NCBI RefSeq assembly: GCF_932294415.1
Contig: NC_065538.1
Coordinates: 13,336,330 to 13,400,329 of the forward strand
Reading direction: 5' to 3'
Source of the DNA: Quercus robur
Lineage: Eukaryota > Streptophyta > Magnoliopsida > Fagales > Fagaceae
Length of the DNA: 64,000 nucleotides
A model generated the notes under the pieces. It saw only the letters and a list, made by a program, of their open reading frames with translations. It ran no database searches and was not told where the DNA came from. Positions 11,601 through 22,870 of this stretch are shown here, one piece after another (the stretch's first letter is position 1; every line of letters starts with the position of its first letter). A program made the position numbers and the translations under genes.

Positions 11601-14600
11601 ATAGTGCCTCTTTGTGGGATATGGTTTTTGGGTTATTTGGAGTTTGCTGGGTTATGCCATTCTTTGTTGTTGGGCTTTTGGCTTGCTAGCAAGGTCATTT
11701 TGGTCGCCGTCATAATGGAGATATATGGATGGTTGTTCCTCATTGTTTGATGTGGTGTATTTGGAAGGAGAGAAATAGTAGGTGTTTTGAAGACAAGGAG
11801 CGTTCCATGCCTAATCTCAAGCTTCTTTTTTTTAGAACCTTACTTGATTGGTTCTTTGTGTGGAGAAACCATCCTTTTTCTTCTATTTTGGATTTACTTG
11901 ATTTTTGTAATGTTCGTTTTTGATTTGTTCACCCCTGTATACTCCCTGTGTACTTGGGTGTCTCTCTCTTTTTGATATCAATGAATCTTTATTACTTATC
12001 AAAAAAAAAAAAAAAAATGGATCCAAATGTTTCTTGTGCATGTACTTGCTGATTATTCAATCTGCTAAATGGTGCAAATTTTAACTGGGGCTTTTGGGAG
12101 CTCATCTAAATGATAGGAGTCTCTTTTAGAACTTATCCCCCTGTTACAAATTTGAGATGAGACAAATTTGTTATATGAATAGCACTCTGTTATCAATATT
12201 TCCTTTTTCAGCTAGATTACTAATAAGTGGTAACTGCATGAATGTGGTTCTTCAAACTGAACCCATATGTTATGTTGATATGTTCTTTGGTGATGGTAGT
12301 TTTCATTTTCCAGTTTGCGAGGAATACATACAGAAGATCTTAGAATTTTGAAAGAAAATCTTGAACAAGAGGTAATTTTGGTGCAACTGAGTTCATTTAC
12401 ATTCTTTATGTTATACGATTTCCCAGTAATGGAGTGCAGTTGAATATTCCATTCACCCTCTCCCCTTCCCTCCACCCCCAAACATGGAAAAAAATAAAAA
12501 ACATAAAACAGCCACCTGAGATGGAAAATATCAGTTTTGTTTAAGAAATGTCATAAAATGAAAATGGTCTGATGGGCGGTCAGTCACTCTATTAACCTAA
12601 ACAAACTTAAATTGCATGTCAAATATCTCCTGAGAGCTGCAAAATAAGAAATGATGTGGTGCCCTTTTCTCACACAGGCTGACGGGGCTTTTTAATTACT
12701 GAAATTTATAACAAGCTACTAATGATGTTTAATCTCTAAGATGGTTAAAATACTCAAAAAGTGATGTGAAGTTGTACAAAAAATATATAGCATATCTTGA
12801 TTTGTTATTGCATTCCACAGGCATCTGAAAATCTTGGTATGGCTATGGTTTACACACTAGTTTCATCAGCTAAAGAGTGGCTTTCTGAACGGTATGGTGC
12901 AGACACAAATGCTGAGGATGCTGAAGCAGAAGAGGCGACAAAAGATGATGTATGGATGTTCTGTAGTTTCAATTCTTTCTTATATCTATTGTTTGTTTGT
13001 TTTTTTTTTTTTTTTTTTTTTTTTTTGTTGGATAGGTAAATATATATTGTTTAACTTGATATATGTTGGCTATACTGATATGTAAATGTAGTTTCTGTTT
13101 CAGAACATTTCTTTGCAAAATATGTGATGCAACATAGGCATGTAGAAGCAGAATCTGTCACATGATTAATATGTGATGCAACAACATAAAATCCTATCTT
13201 CACTACTCGAGTTCATTACCTAACATGATTAATATTTTTACTTTGAGAGGTTGATTTTCTTGTACCCATTGTGTGCTTTCTGTGTACTTGGATTCTTTTT
13301 GCATCAATAAGTATTGTTAATTATTAACAAAAAAATTATAGTTCATCCAGGAAAAGGAAACAATAAAATTATAAAAAATTTGTCACAACTGATCTCTATC
13401 AACATGCCTGTCAGATCTCTAGAGCTTGCAAACCCATTGACAGTGAAATGTTATATTGTATTTGTAAATCATAAATTTGATGTGGATAATATGGAGAGAA
13501 TGCAATTGGCACACTTTTGAAGACGTGGAAAGTACGAGGAGTCAGTTGTTAGCAACCTTTATTAGCTCCTTATACAAGGGGTCTCAAGCGTGGGGCTTTA
13601 CAAATAATAAACCCATCATGTTATTCATAGAGTCATTATTATATTATATAATTCTTTCTATTGTCATTATTTAGGCTTCTTCGTGTCATTTAGACATGAA
13701 GTAGCCTTTTTTTAAATAATTTTTTTCTTCTATTTAAAAAAAAAAATTGTGAATTCATATATTTGTTATAACCATTAAAAAAGAAGAAGCATTATCTGTT
13801 TGCAATCAAGATGGTTGCTGATGTTACTTGTTGAATTTTTCATTCTTCTAAGACATATTATGCCTTTTTTTCTACTCTGGAGTTTCTTACTTCCCTTAGA
13901 ATTGCTCCTTAAGTTGCTTTTCATATCTTTGTTGTTTTTTGTTGCTGTTTCTTGTGTTCACCATCATGAACACCTTGTATTTGCTGTTTTTGCTTTTTCT
14001 TCATGATTAATATGATTCTCATTACTTATAAAAAAAAAGAGACATATTATGACTTTTAAGTTTAGACATTCAGGTGGCACACATGTTATGATTTTTTAAT
14101 AAGGTAGGTGTTGGCAGATGCAAAAAATGGTGTGGTGAAGCCCATTCCAAGTTATCTAGTGACAGGGTTAGAAAAATATGTTTAAAAGTGGGAAATGAAA
14201 TGGCTTATGCTGAAGATGAGGTGTTATCATCAATAAATTAGGGCTATACTAGGATCAAAGAATCCTGTAGGCAGAACAAATACTTTTTTTTTTTTTTTTG
14301 ATAGGTAAGAAAAATTTGTATTGAAAAGAAACTACTCCATCAAATACATTAAAAAGAGAGAATAATAGGGTGGGTGGCAAAGCCGTTATGGCAATATGCA
14401 TAGGTTTTAGTACAACAGTGTGTCTATATGTAATATGCATGCATGCATGCATGTGTGTGTGTATTGAAAAAGAATATTTTAGAAAACTGGGCAAAATGGT
14501 TTAGTTGCTTGACAGAATCAAAGGACTACATAAGAAACATGACAATAAGACTACCATAAATTTAGTGAGGATGTTGAGATGTCAATTCGCAACACAAATA

Positions 14601-17600
14601 AATTGTGCATCTGTGAAAAGTTAAAGCCTTGGAGTCTCATTTTACTTTCTTAGAAACAAGAGGAGACATCTAGGCTAGAGGGCTTGGTCTTTTGCAGCAA
14701 GTCAGCAAGAACCAATGATAAGGCAACTAAATGAATTACTATAATTCAAGTCGAAGACACCATAAAGTTGATTGGAAGCCCAAAAAGAATTTGGTGGAGG
14801 CCAAAAAGAATTTTGGGTTATTAGTTTCTAAACTTCCGATGACATATTTGGGTCTACCTGCAGGATCCACCTTCAAAGAGAAGGCTGTGTGGAATTCACT
14901 GCTTGAGAAAATGGAACAACGGCTGGAAAAGAATGTCTCTCTCCATGGGAGGCCGAGTGACACTAATAAAGAGCACTTTATCTAACCTCCCAACATATTA
15001 TTCCTATTTCCTATTCCCATGGGGGTTGATTGTCATATAGAGAAGCTACTGTGGGATTATTTATGGAGTGGAATTACTGATGAGTTCAAGTAACATTTAG
15101 TTAGTTGGAGCTGTGTGTGTGAGCCCCTTCAAAATGACGGTTTGGGTATTAGAAATTTAGTCTTGTTCAATCAGGCGTTGTTGGGGAAGTGGATCTGGAG
15201 GTATGCAACTGACAAAGGGGCTCTCTAGAGGAGGGTGGTGCAACACAAAGGTCTGTATGGGGTTAGCCTTTGGAATTTATTAAAGGGGTGGGAGGGTTTC
15301 CACCAGTTCACCTGTTTCAAGGTAGGCAATGGCTCTTCTATTAAGTTTTAACATGACTCTTGGTGTTACAGACCACCTTTACGATATAGATTCCTGGAAC
15401 TATTCAATATCATGAGAGAACAGGATGCTGTGCTGACAGATCATTTGACTAATGTTGGTGACAACTACCACTAGGATATAGGCTTTGTTAGACTGGTTCT
15501 AATAAAATTTTTCATTACTTATATAAAAAAAAGCTTTGTTAGACTGGTTCATGTCTGGGAACTGAGTTTGTTGCCTCTTTCATGGATTTGCTTTATTTAG
15601 GGTTGATAAGGCAGGTTGAGTTGGATACTCTATGTTGGAATCCTTCTCCACTGAATGTCTTTGAGGTTAAATCCTATTATAAGATGTTACATTCTACACC
15701 TCATTTGTCTCTTCCTTGGTGTTGCATGTGGAAGCCTAAAGTTTCTTCTAAGGTCTGTTTCTTCATTTGGGATAGCAGCTTTGGGGAGAATTGTTACTGT
15801 TGATAACCTAGGGAAGCGTCAAATAATCATTAGACTGGTTTTGTATGTGTAAGGGGGATGGGGAGATTACTAATCACCTTCTCCTCCATTGCTTAGTTTC
15901 TTGGGGACCTTTTTTTTTGATAAGTTACAATATTATTAAAACAAAGAATGTAGTTCTCCAACGTCCAAATACAACATAAAAGTTTCTTGGGGACTGTGGA
16001 ACATGGTATTATCTCTTTTCAGTTTTGAATAAGTTATGCCTAAGGGTGTTGTGGAGCTTTTAGCAAGCTGGCAAGCAAGTTTGGTAGGATGCATAGTGTG
16101 GCAATTTGGAGAATAATCCACCATTGTATCATTTGGAGCATTGGTGAGAGCAGACAGCTAAGAGTCCTGGACGATTGAAGGATATGAAAATTCTGTCTCT
16201 GATCTGAAGCTTTTATTCCTCAATATTTTGTTTGAATGGATAAATGCTTTGGGTTTGTTGTCATTTGTTTTTTGTTTGAGATGCTTGATAGTTGTACTTC
16301 ACTGCTTGATGTTGCTGTACCTATTGTACACATCCTATGTACATGGGCTTTGCCTATTTTCACTTAATTGTGATCTTCCTTACCTTAATCTTCCGTGGCC
16401 TCTCCAAATTTTTAATTAGGGCGATCTCCTTTTGACCCTAATGATATATATATATATATATAATTTGGTGTAGGTTGAGAAACTTAAGAAAAAATTATTT
16501 CTTGAATGATAACACCAACAAATTCAAGGTCTTAAACAAAACTCTAATGAAGAAAATTATTGTTTTGGTGAAAAAGAGTTATAAAGCTGCTCAATCAATT
16601 TGATAAGACTCTGTTGAATTGATTTGCATGGAGTGGCATCTTGCCTGTTGATTTCCTTATATTGCTTTATGTTTGCACCTATTTTCTCATATTTAGTATG
16701 ACAACTTAAGCAGAATTCCTATTAAGAAGGTTATTGTGTTGGTAAAAAAAATTAATGGAGTTGTCCCTAATTAATTTGATAAGATTTTGTCGAGTTGATT
16801 AGCATGGAGTTCCAGACTGTCCTTAATTAACTAGCTATATAATTCATCATAAGCTTTACATTTGGCGACATACTTTTTTGCTTCCCTTCTCACACTTATT
16901 TTCATAAGCAACATGCTCTCTACATCTAAGTAGGCTTCTATAGTTCTCTCTCTTTAATCTAATTGCTACTTGAACCTCCTTATTCTATCTCCAAGTTTCC
17001 TTAGTTGGTTACCCACATCCTTTATATTCTTTAAGTACATCTTTAGCCATATTGAGTGATTAAATTGTACGCTGGCTGTCAACCTATTGTAATCCTCCTT
17101 TTTCTGGGCTTGGAACTGGTGGTAAACAAAATATATGACAGTAAGCACAAACAGAGCTGGAGTTATCACTTGATCTAGCCCTGGAAAGAAATTAAGGCCT
17201 TCTTTCTGGCTGGCAATAAGTTGACATGACCTCAGGTATGTTGCCTGTACATCACCTGACACAATCTCTTTGTATGAGGCACACCGCACCCGGCCCCCCC
17301 CACCCCCCTCCCCCACACAAAAAAAGATGGATAGCAATGTTATCCTAGTGAGTTGGTGTTGAACATTTAAATGTAGTGTTAAATCTGTTGATCATCTGTC
17401 CGTTGCTCTATTGCAAGGGAGTTGTGGTTCTTTTTATTTTATTGCATTGGAAGTGATGCCTAAGAAGGTGGTCATTTTGTAATTCAGTTGGAAAAGGTTG
17501 CTTGGAAAGCATGATAAAAGCTTTATTTGGAATGAAGCTCTTTTTGCCATAATGAACTTGTAGTGGTTTTGGGTTGTCTGCTATTGATATTGGCAGGGCT

Positions 17601-19052
17601 TCTATTCTTTCTTTTGTAGATCTTTTAACCTCAGACTGTAATTCTTTAGGGGGTCCTCTTTTATACTCCCTGTGTACTTGAGTTTCTTCTCTTTCTTCTA
17701 GTAAAAGAATTATCCTTCTCGATATTGCTTCTTATTCCAGCTGAGTGATACTTGCACCATTCATTAAGATGAAGCTTGTATACTAATGCATAATCAAGAA
17801 AGGAAGTCATATTTTTCCTTTCTGTATGTTACATTTTTTCTTTTGGCATTGAGTTTATCATAGCTGTCAATGGTCTGTCAATACTTCATTACCAACCAGG
17901 CATTTATTCAGACCTTTGCATTGGTTGTTTGTGTTGGGTATGCTTGCCTTAAATTTTGTTCTTGGAGCTGCTTCTAACTTTTGTTGTCTTCCCCCCTGCC
18001 CCCAATTTTCCCTGCACTCCCTTTCCCTCTCCTTTTCAGGTTATTATTCCACATGGAGAACCAGTTACCGTTGAAACTTTTCTGGCATGGAGAGAAAGGT
18101 TTGAAGCAGAGTTGGCACTAGAACGAGCCAAGTAAGTCCTCTTGGTAGATTTTCATTTTCCTTTTTGGACCATGGATTCATTTTCGTACCTCAGGTGTTT
18201 TCATTTATGAGAGGCATATTTCATTTTATGCATTCCCTGAATAAATGTCCTTTGTGGCTGTGCGTAATAGATAAATGACATTTGTAGATGTGGGAAGGAT
18301 AAATGTACAAACTCAAGAATCTGTGTTCTTGGAAATTTCAACCTTGCTTTTGATATCCTTTCCTAGTATTACCCTAGTTATTATGTATAGCATGAGTTCA
18401 ACCTCCCATTTGATGTCCAATTCTTGTATCATTACCTATCAAGTTCAAAAACATCGGTGCCGTAGTTATTATATTTAATTTTATGACAACAAATGTGCAC
18501 GAATTTTCAGGTTAATGCCTGAGTCTGCACTTACTGCACCTAAGGAAAAGAGGCTCTCAGGAAGACAGTGGTTTGAAAGTGGAAGAGGTTCTGCGGTATG
18601 TTACCTAACTGACTATGAACCCCTCTTATCTATGGATACCTTAACGTAATATTCTCCATGCTCAGGAGTCAATAGCATTGCAGAAGAAAAGCTCATGGAG
18701 ACTCCCTCTAAAAACTTGGCTTAATTTATAAATAATGAATAATTAAAGTGACCTTTTTCTCTTTCACAGAGAGGTCCAGTTGCGGTTGCTGAAGGATCTG
18801 ATGTGGAAGATGAGGAAGATATTGACTTTGATGATGATGATTTCGAAGGTGATTCTCCCTCTCCATATTCATGTGTTGATGATTTGATGACCATGGCCAG
18901 ATTTATCTTTTGCAAATATGTATGAGTTTGATAAGCCTTGTACGCTAAGTCTGACAAAGAATCCATTTTCTCTCTTTTGTTTGGCAGATGATGAAGAAGA
19001 TATGCTTGAGCACTATCTGGCAGAGAAATCTGAGTCACCCTCTCATTCATAG
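7428..19052 (+). CDS. RWDD1: RWD-domain protein, RWDD1/DFRP2 (Gir2-like)
   Basis: Eleven exons join in one frame to 249 aa: 7428-7434, 7646-7711, 7817-7884, 8935-8965, 9086-9155, 12314-12371, 12821-12949, 18040-18131, 18511-18595, 18770-18848, 18988-19052. All introns are GT..AG and the stop is TAG at 19050. Exon 1 is only seven bases (ATGACGG). The protein starts [19 protein letters not shown] and carries the RWD hallmark KYPDEPP at about residue 70, so the RWD fold covers roughly residues 5-115. A basic/helical stretch follows, then a very acidic tail ([21 protein letters not shown]). Known from the family: RWDD1/Gir2 proteins bind and stabilise DRG-type GTPases and contact Gcn1 on ribosomes, so a cytosolic translation-linked role is inferred. 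Introns 5 and 7 (3.2 and 5.1 kb) are swollen by retroelements. No frameshift or missing exon is seen. Confidence 0.93.
7949..8176. mobile_element. hAT-type MITE in RWD-gene intron 3
   Basis: The ends are inverted repeats CTAGGAAGCAC (left) and GTGCTTTCTAG (right). They are flanked by a perfect 8-bp duplication gttttagg at 7941-7948 and 8177-8184, the length expected for hAT transposases. The element is interrupted by a 74-bp LINE tail (8050-8123); without that and its 18-bp duplication it is 136 bp. It is non-autonomous and has no ORF. Confidence 0.85.
8050..8123 (+). mobile_element. 74-bp LINE 3'-tail insertion nested in the MITE
   Basis: The insert ends TTTTTACTTATAAAAAAAAA, the shared 3' signature of the L1-type LINEs in this window. 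It is bordered by a perfect 18-bp duplication agaaattgcttgtattgc at 8032-8049 and 8124-8141. Only the extreme 3' end of the element was copied. Confidence 0.88.
8628..8681. repeat. (CT)n microsatellite followed by poly-G
   Basis: About 17 CT units run directly into a G-run of about 17 bases in intron 3 of the RWD gene. It explains the antisense pseudo-ORF of repeated Arg-Glu. Confidence 0.95.
9442..9465 (+). mobile_element. Poly-A-only retroelement insertion with 14-bp TSD
   Basis: Twenty-four inserted bases (attct, then A's, then one g) lie between two exact copies of gtggcatcatatgg (9428-9441 and 9466-9479). This is the signature of target-primed reverse transcription that stopped within or just past the tail. 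The source element cannot be identified from five bases. Confidence 0.75.
9913..10990 (-). mobile_element. 5'-truncated L1-type LINE, antisense in RWD-gene intron 5
   Basis: The minus strand encodes the C-terminal part of a plant LINE ORF2: [75 protein letters not shown]. It ends with the zinc-knuckle zf-RVT region ([19 protein letters not shown]). The tail appears on the plus strand as poly-T plus gataagtaataagatat at 9913. Two frame changes (near 10400 and 10680) break the ORF. The right boundary is blurred by short direct copies of gggcatccttctcaaagttc at 10985-11035. Confidence 0.88.
11300..12017. mobile_element. LINE with 5' inversion (twin-primed) in RWD-gene intron 5
   Basis: Bases 11300 to about 11605 encode LINE ORF2 on the minus strand ([20 protein letters not shown] ... 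FPWKSI). From about 11606 to 12017 the next downstream portion is on the plus strand ([33 protein letters not shown]). It ends TATTACTTATC plus poly-A. The segment that should lie between them (zinc-knuckle region) is missing. Inverted 5' part, small deletion and intact tail fit twin priming. I could not find its target-site duplication. Confidence 0.82.
12995..13038 (-). mobile_element. Probable antisense LINE tail in intron 7
   Basis: A long T-run followed by gttggataggtaaa is the complement of the LINE 3' signature. It is bordered by similar sequences tatatctattgttt (12981-12994) and aatatatattgttt (13039-13052), 12 of 14 matching. Borders are approximate. Confidence 0.5.
13250..13335 (+). 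mobile_element. LINE 3'-end fragment
   Basis: The stretch with cttgtacccattgtgtgctt, ctgtgtacttgg, gcatcaataag and a tail AACAAAAAAA matches the layout of the 3' untranslated ends of the larger LINEs here (compare 11935-12017). The upstream border and any duplication are unclear. Confidence 0.5.
13470..13755 (+). mobile_element. 5'-truncated LINE 3' end
   Basis: Translation gives [20 protein letters not shown], closely matching the end of the 53398-54803 LINE ([19 protein letters not shown]). A 3' untranslated region and an A-rich tail at about 13735-13747 follow. Possible imperfect target copies are ttgtaaatcata (about 13459) and ttgtgaattcata (about 13747). Confidence 0.65.
13863..14039 (+). 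mobile_element. 177-bp LINE 3' insertion with 12-bp TSD
   Basis: The insert ends TCTCATTACTTATAAAAAAA. It is bordered by agacatattatg at 13851-13862 and 14040-14051. The paralogous copy at about 29771 and 30096-30110 lacks it and shows the empty target (aatcacatcatg). Confidence 0.85.
14284..14340 (-). mobile_element. 57-bp antisense LINE tail with empty site in the paralogous copy
   Basis: A T-run plus gataggtaag (complement of the LINE tail) lies between two copies of caaatac (14277-14283 and 14341-14347). The duplicated segment has one uninterrupted caaatac at 30354-30360, followed by the same gttaaaaagag context. Confidence 0.82.
15500..15532 (+). mobile_element. 33-bp LINE tail nested in a LINE, 18-bp TSD
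   Basis: The insert ends TTCATTACTTATATAAAAAA. It lies between perfect copies of gctttgttagactggttc at 15482-15499 and 15533-15550. Removing insert and one copy restores LINE continuity. Confidence 0.9.
15909..15980 (-). mobile_element. 72-bp antisense LINE tail nested in a LINE, 14-bp TSD
   Basis: Poly-T plus gataagttac, the complement of the LINE 3' signature, starts the insert. Perfect copies of agtttcttggggac flank it at 15895-15908 and 15981-15994. Host LINE sequence (CTCCTCCATTGC / GTGGAACATGG) continues on both sides. Confidence 0.9.
16966..17337 (-). other. Unexplained open frame inside the duplicated segment
   Basis: A 123-aa open frame on the minus strand includes a hydrophobic stretch ([16 protein letters not shown]) and a basic end ([14 protein letters not shown]). 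Only its first part is matched in the second copy (near 31380-31440); the rest is replaced there. It has no recognisable domain. It may be a captured gene fragment or chance; I do not claim a gene. Confidence 0.25.
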
Positions 19053-19652
19053 ATGAGAGCCATCTAAACAATGCATACGGAGAACTCTTCAGCATGGATC
19101 CATTTGTATCATTTTTTGTCGTACGTATTTTTGGCTTGTTTGTCTTGCCAGGAAATTTAGTTCTAGTAATTGTGATGCCATTTAGTAAAGTAGTGAGGAT
19201 GAGGTATTATTGTAATTTTAAAACATTGTATTCCATTAATGAAGCCCCAGATGGCCATGATAGATTTTGGACATATGCATGCTGTCATGCACTATGCTCA
19301 TTTGAACTATACTGTGCTTTTAGGAGAGAAAAGTGAGTTAGGTTATTGGTAATCAACAATCCTTAAGTATCTAAAAATGAGATCATTCTTTCATTAGCCC
19401 CCTTAAGCTTAAGGTGTCATGTGGAGAGAGGAATAATCGTACTTTTAATGGAATGGAAATTTCAATTGTTGAGATGAAATTTCTTCTTTTTGTGATCATG
19501 GTCTTATTGGTCTTGCACTTGGGAATTATCCAAATTAGTTTGTAGATTTTATTGGCTCTCTTTGATTGTAATTCGTATTTAATGTATTTCTTCTAAGAGA
19601 ACTGTGTTCACATAGTACATAATGTCTTTCCTATTAATAAAAGTTATCAGAT

Positions 19653-20054
19653 TAAAGTATACTTTTGGCCTTTAAAGTTTGAAGTTATTCTCATTTAGCC
19701 CCTTTGGGTTTTAAAATTTCATTTAGCCCTTTATGTTTGATTCATTTTTATATTAGCCCTTTATGTTTTGAAAATTTTATTTTGACTCTTAACGTTTTGA
19801 TTTAATTTTCTGTTTGGCCTTTGATGTTTGAAAATTTTCATTCTCATGAAAGACTAAAATAAATTGTCAGAATGAAAATTATGAAACGTAAAAGGCCAAA
19901 CAAAAAATTGAATCAAATATGAATGGTTAAAACGAAAATTTGAAATGTAAGGGGTTAATCTGAAAATGGAATCAGACATGAAGAGCAAAAATTTGATATG
20001 TAAAGGGTCAAAATGAAAATAATCCCGAACTCAAAAAGCCAAGAATATAATTTA
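19653..20054. mobile_element. Fold-back MITE, about 400 bp
   Basis: The left arm (taaagtatacttttggcctt) and right arm (gccaagaatataattta) are inverted complements over roughly 50 bp with mismatches, and weaker complementarity runs further in (aaaggccaaac versus gtttggcctttg). It is non-coding. The sequence at about 46535-46580 (tgaaatgtataccctttt, gttcgggataa) looks like a diverged relative. Confidence 0.6.
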
Positions 20055-21188
20055 GCAAGTTGTTATTATTATTATTAGCTTGAAAGTTTTTGTCCTGATT
20101 AATAGCTTCAATGAATGGTTTATATTCATGCATGCTTGATTTTTCTTTTTGGTGATGAAACTATTTTAATAATTGAAAACAAAGAAGAAACACAACCCCA
20201 TATAACATTACGGCACTGGAATCCCAATCTGCTACTCTATACAAGGTTCAAACCACTATAGTCTATAGACACCAAACAAAGAAGCCTTTCTTGCTAAGTG
20301 CCTAAGTACACTTCCAGGGATCTCCCATTTTCCATAAAGCTATATTCACCTCTGATTTATTGTTGCTGTCTCTATCGCAGATTTTGGTTTTAACTTCCCA
20401 TTTGATCATTTGAATCATCCTGTCTTCACTTTGAATTTGGCCTCAATGAATTTTAACGTTTCTCTGGTAAATAAGATAGATTGTTGCTACCCAGACAAGT
20501 TTGCACAATAAAGACTTCAAGCTCCTTTTCAAGCTAATTAGACCCCATTTCTCCAAACTACTAAGTAATTCTAGGATTATCAATTAAACATCTCATAGCT
20601 TCTCTCTATATCCTACATATATGTTTTTAATCAATTACAAGTAAGCTATTACTATAGCATTTGCATAGTTAGCTTCAAGTTTGATTGCTAAAGAATATGA
20701 ACTCAAACCTATAAACAATGTGTTACTTTATGGTTAGGACTACTTGATTTTCCTCCCATTTACGTCATGTATCTTGGGTTCAATATGCTTAAAATGCTTG
20801 TTTAAGGATTAAGATGAATGCGAGTTGCATTTGAAGACTTTGAGGCATCCCATACTAGTGGCTTAGTACACGAAGTTGTAGGCTTAAAATAATAGTAGTA
20901 GACTAGTAGAAACTGGTAACTAGTAAACATAATTGTTATATATATATACTTCTTCCCCCTCCCCCTCCCCCCCCCCCCCCCCCCCCCAAAAAAAAGATGC
21001 TGCTTGCTGCTTTTGATAAAATTGATTCCTAATGATTATGGTCACTTTGTTACTTTCGGCACAAAATGCCAAAATGGTGAAGACTGGTTCTTTGAACTGA
21101 AGTTCCGGACTCTACTCCTGCTGTCTTGAGTTGAAAGGTGAAAAGTTATTGTTTAACGTTACTGTTCACTGTTACTATATATATATAT

Positions 21189-21373
21189 GAGAAATGCTAA
21201 TAAGTGCCCTAAGGGCACTCGTTAAGAATCCAATTAAAGAAAGTTTTTATGGAAAAAGAAAAAAAAAAAAACAATTAATGTTTTAACAGCTTTTTTCATT
21301 TCCCATAAAAGTGATGTCAAAACTTTCCTAAAATGGATTCTTAACCAGTGCTCTTAGGGCACTCGTTAGCATA

Positions 21374-21377
<4 letters not shown>
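21189..21377. mobile_element. Fold-back MITE with about 40-bp inverted repeats
   Basis: The left arm contains aatgctaataagtgccctaa and the right arm ends cactcgttagcataaccc. They pair over about 40 bases with a few mismatches. It sits between TA tracts, so the target duplication is obscured. Confidence 0.75.
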
Positions 21378-21414
<37 letters not shown>

Positions 21415-22439
21415 CCTCCATAGTTACAGAGTGGCTATTTATAGGCCATGGACTTCAAACTAACTTAACTACAATTTACAATGAGTTATGTCCGCTTATG
21501 CATGAGATAGTGGGGGCCTGGTTTATGGTGACAAGTGCATCTGACATGCATGGATAAATCCGAATGAAGCTGCTTCAAGATGTTTCAGGGACCTTTTTTA
21601 TTTATTTATTTTTTTAAAGTGTTGAACATACTTAGTCTCATCCGTCTCTTCCTTTGAACCATCCTTCATCGACATTAGTGTGTGTGTGTGTCTCTCTATA
21701 TATATATTTATGCTCAATTTCACAAACCTTAATCGGTTAATCCAACTATCGAAGCCTTTCATAATACTTCACTTTAATGCTTGTATATTGATCTTTGCCA
21801 TTTCGAAAAAGTAACCCTTTAAATTAGAAGACCCTAAGAGGTACGAGATGTATTATGAATTAACTTTAGGAGTTCCTAAGCTTTAGATTCCAGGGTATTA
21901 GAAGTTGGAAACCCCAATTTACTTAAATAGTTTTAAGTTTGATCTCTTAAGTCCTAACTATGAACAAAAGTGGATTCTAACTAGTTCAGCTGGTAAAGAG
22001 CAGAGTGAATTCCAAGGAATTTGGTCGGCTACAAAGATAAGCTGCTAGGAATCCATGTGTCTCCTTGGCTTTGTAAGAGTTGAGCCACTTTCCCACATTT
22101 TTCAGAGACTGCCTTGTCAAGCTGTCACTTTGGCCTTTCGGTGCAAACTAGGAATCCCACCTTTACATGCTAATTCCTTTTTGAATCCCTTGCAAAAACT
22201 GAAACTGGCTCAAAATTCAAAACTAATACTCCTACTACCACCGGGGAAAAACACAATAATTCTCTTGTGCCCTGGCAAATCATCATCTCCTTTGGTTGGG
22301 GTCTATATGGCTAATTAGGAAATAGGATTAATAAAGCCTTGGAGTTTCATTCTCTCTTAAGTAAAACTATTGACTTAAGACCCACAAAAATTCTCTCTCT
22401 CAAATGGAAAACACCTTTACTAGGTTAGGCTCCTCGATT

Positions 22440-22870
22440 TTGGTGAGTTAAAAACAAATTTTGATGGGGCCATATCTAAAGATTTGAATGAAGAAGGCAT
22501 TGGAGTGGTGGTTCAAAATTCTCAAAGAGAAATTATGGCGGCTTTGTCAGAGAGAGTCCCTATGCCATCTTTGATGATAATCCTGGAGACTCTTGCTGCA
22601 AGAAGAGTTGTCCATTTTATTCAAGAGATTGGTCATCACAGGTCTATCCTATAGGGTGATTCAGAGTCTTCTATCAATGCTCTTTGCCATAAAAATTTGT
22701 TATAGTCTTATTTTATTCATCTTGTTAGAGACACTTTGTCTTCTATTAGCTTGTTACATAAATTCTCTCTCTCGTACACTTAGACAAAGCAACACTTTAG
22801 CTCATGCTTCAGCCAACAGAGCAAGACTTTCTTTCCCTTTATTGGTTTGGATCTTCATAGTTGTTTTGTT
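22440..22870 (+). mobile_element. Decayed RNase H (RVT_3) domain of a LINE
   Basis: Translation shows KTNFDGAISKDLNEEGIGVV, then ETLAARR and GDSES, placing the RNase H catalytic Asp-Glu-Asp residues in order. A frame change follows, then SRTLRQSNTLAHASANRA and FPLLVWI at the typical domain end. At least two stops and one frameshift make it non-functional. It belongs to a different LINE lineage from the zf-RVT-ending L1 copies. Confidence 0.75.

Larger units (their letters stand above)
14801..16465 (+). mobile_element. 5'-truncated L1-type LINE in RWD-gene intron 7
   Basis: The plus strand encodes decayed LINE ORF2: [70 protein letters not shown], with several stops and frame changes. It is bordered by aatttggtggagg (about 14788-14800) and aatttggtgtagg (about 16463-16475). 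The paralogous segment (about 30836-30850) shows the undisturbed ttttggtggaggttg. Two later LINE tails are nested inside. The 3' end is a short (TA)n instead of poly-A. Confidence 0.85.
13755..17515. repeat. Duplicated segment, copy 1 (RWD-gene intron 7)
   Basis: This matches 29675-31712 over its whole length once later insertions are removed. Shared blocks include gaaatggcttatgctgaaga, ttgatttccttatattgctt, caacaaattcaaggtcttaa, gcaagggagttgtggttctt and gtgatgcctaagaag. Copy 1 carries LINE insertions absent from copy 2 (13863-14039, 14284-14340, 14801-16465). Inside is an old, diverged internal tandem repeat of about 190 bp (from about 16500 and again from about 16700). No terminal repeats or transposase are seen, so it is a segmental duplication or an unrecognised dispersed repeat. 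Confidence 0.8.
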
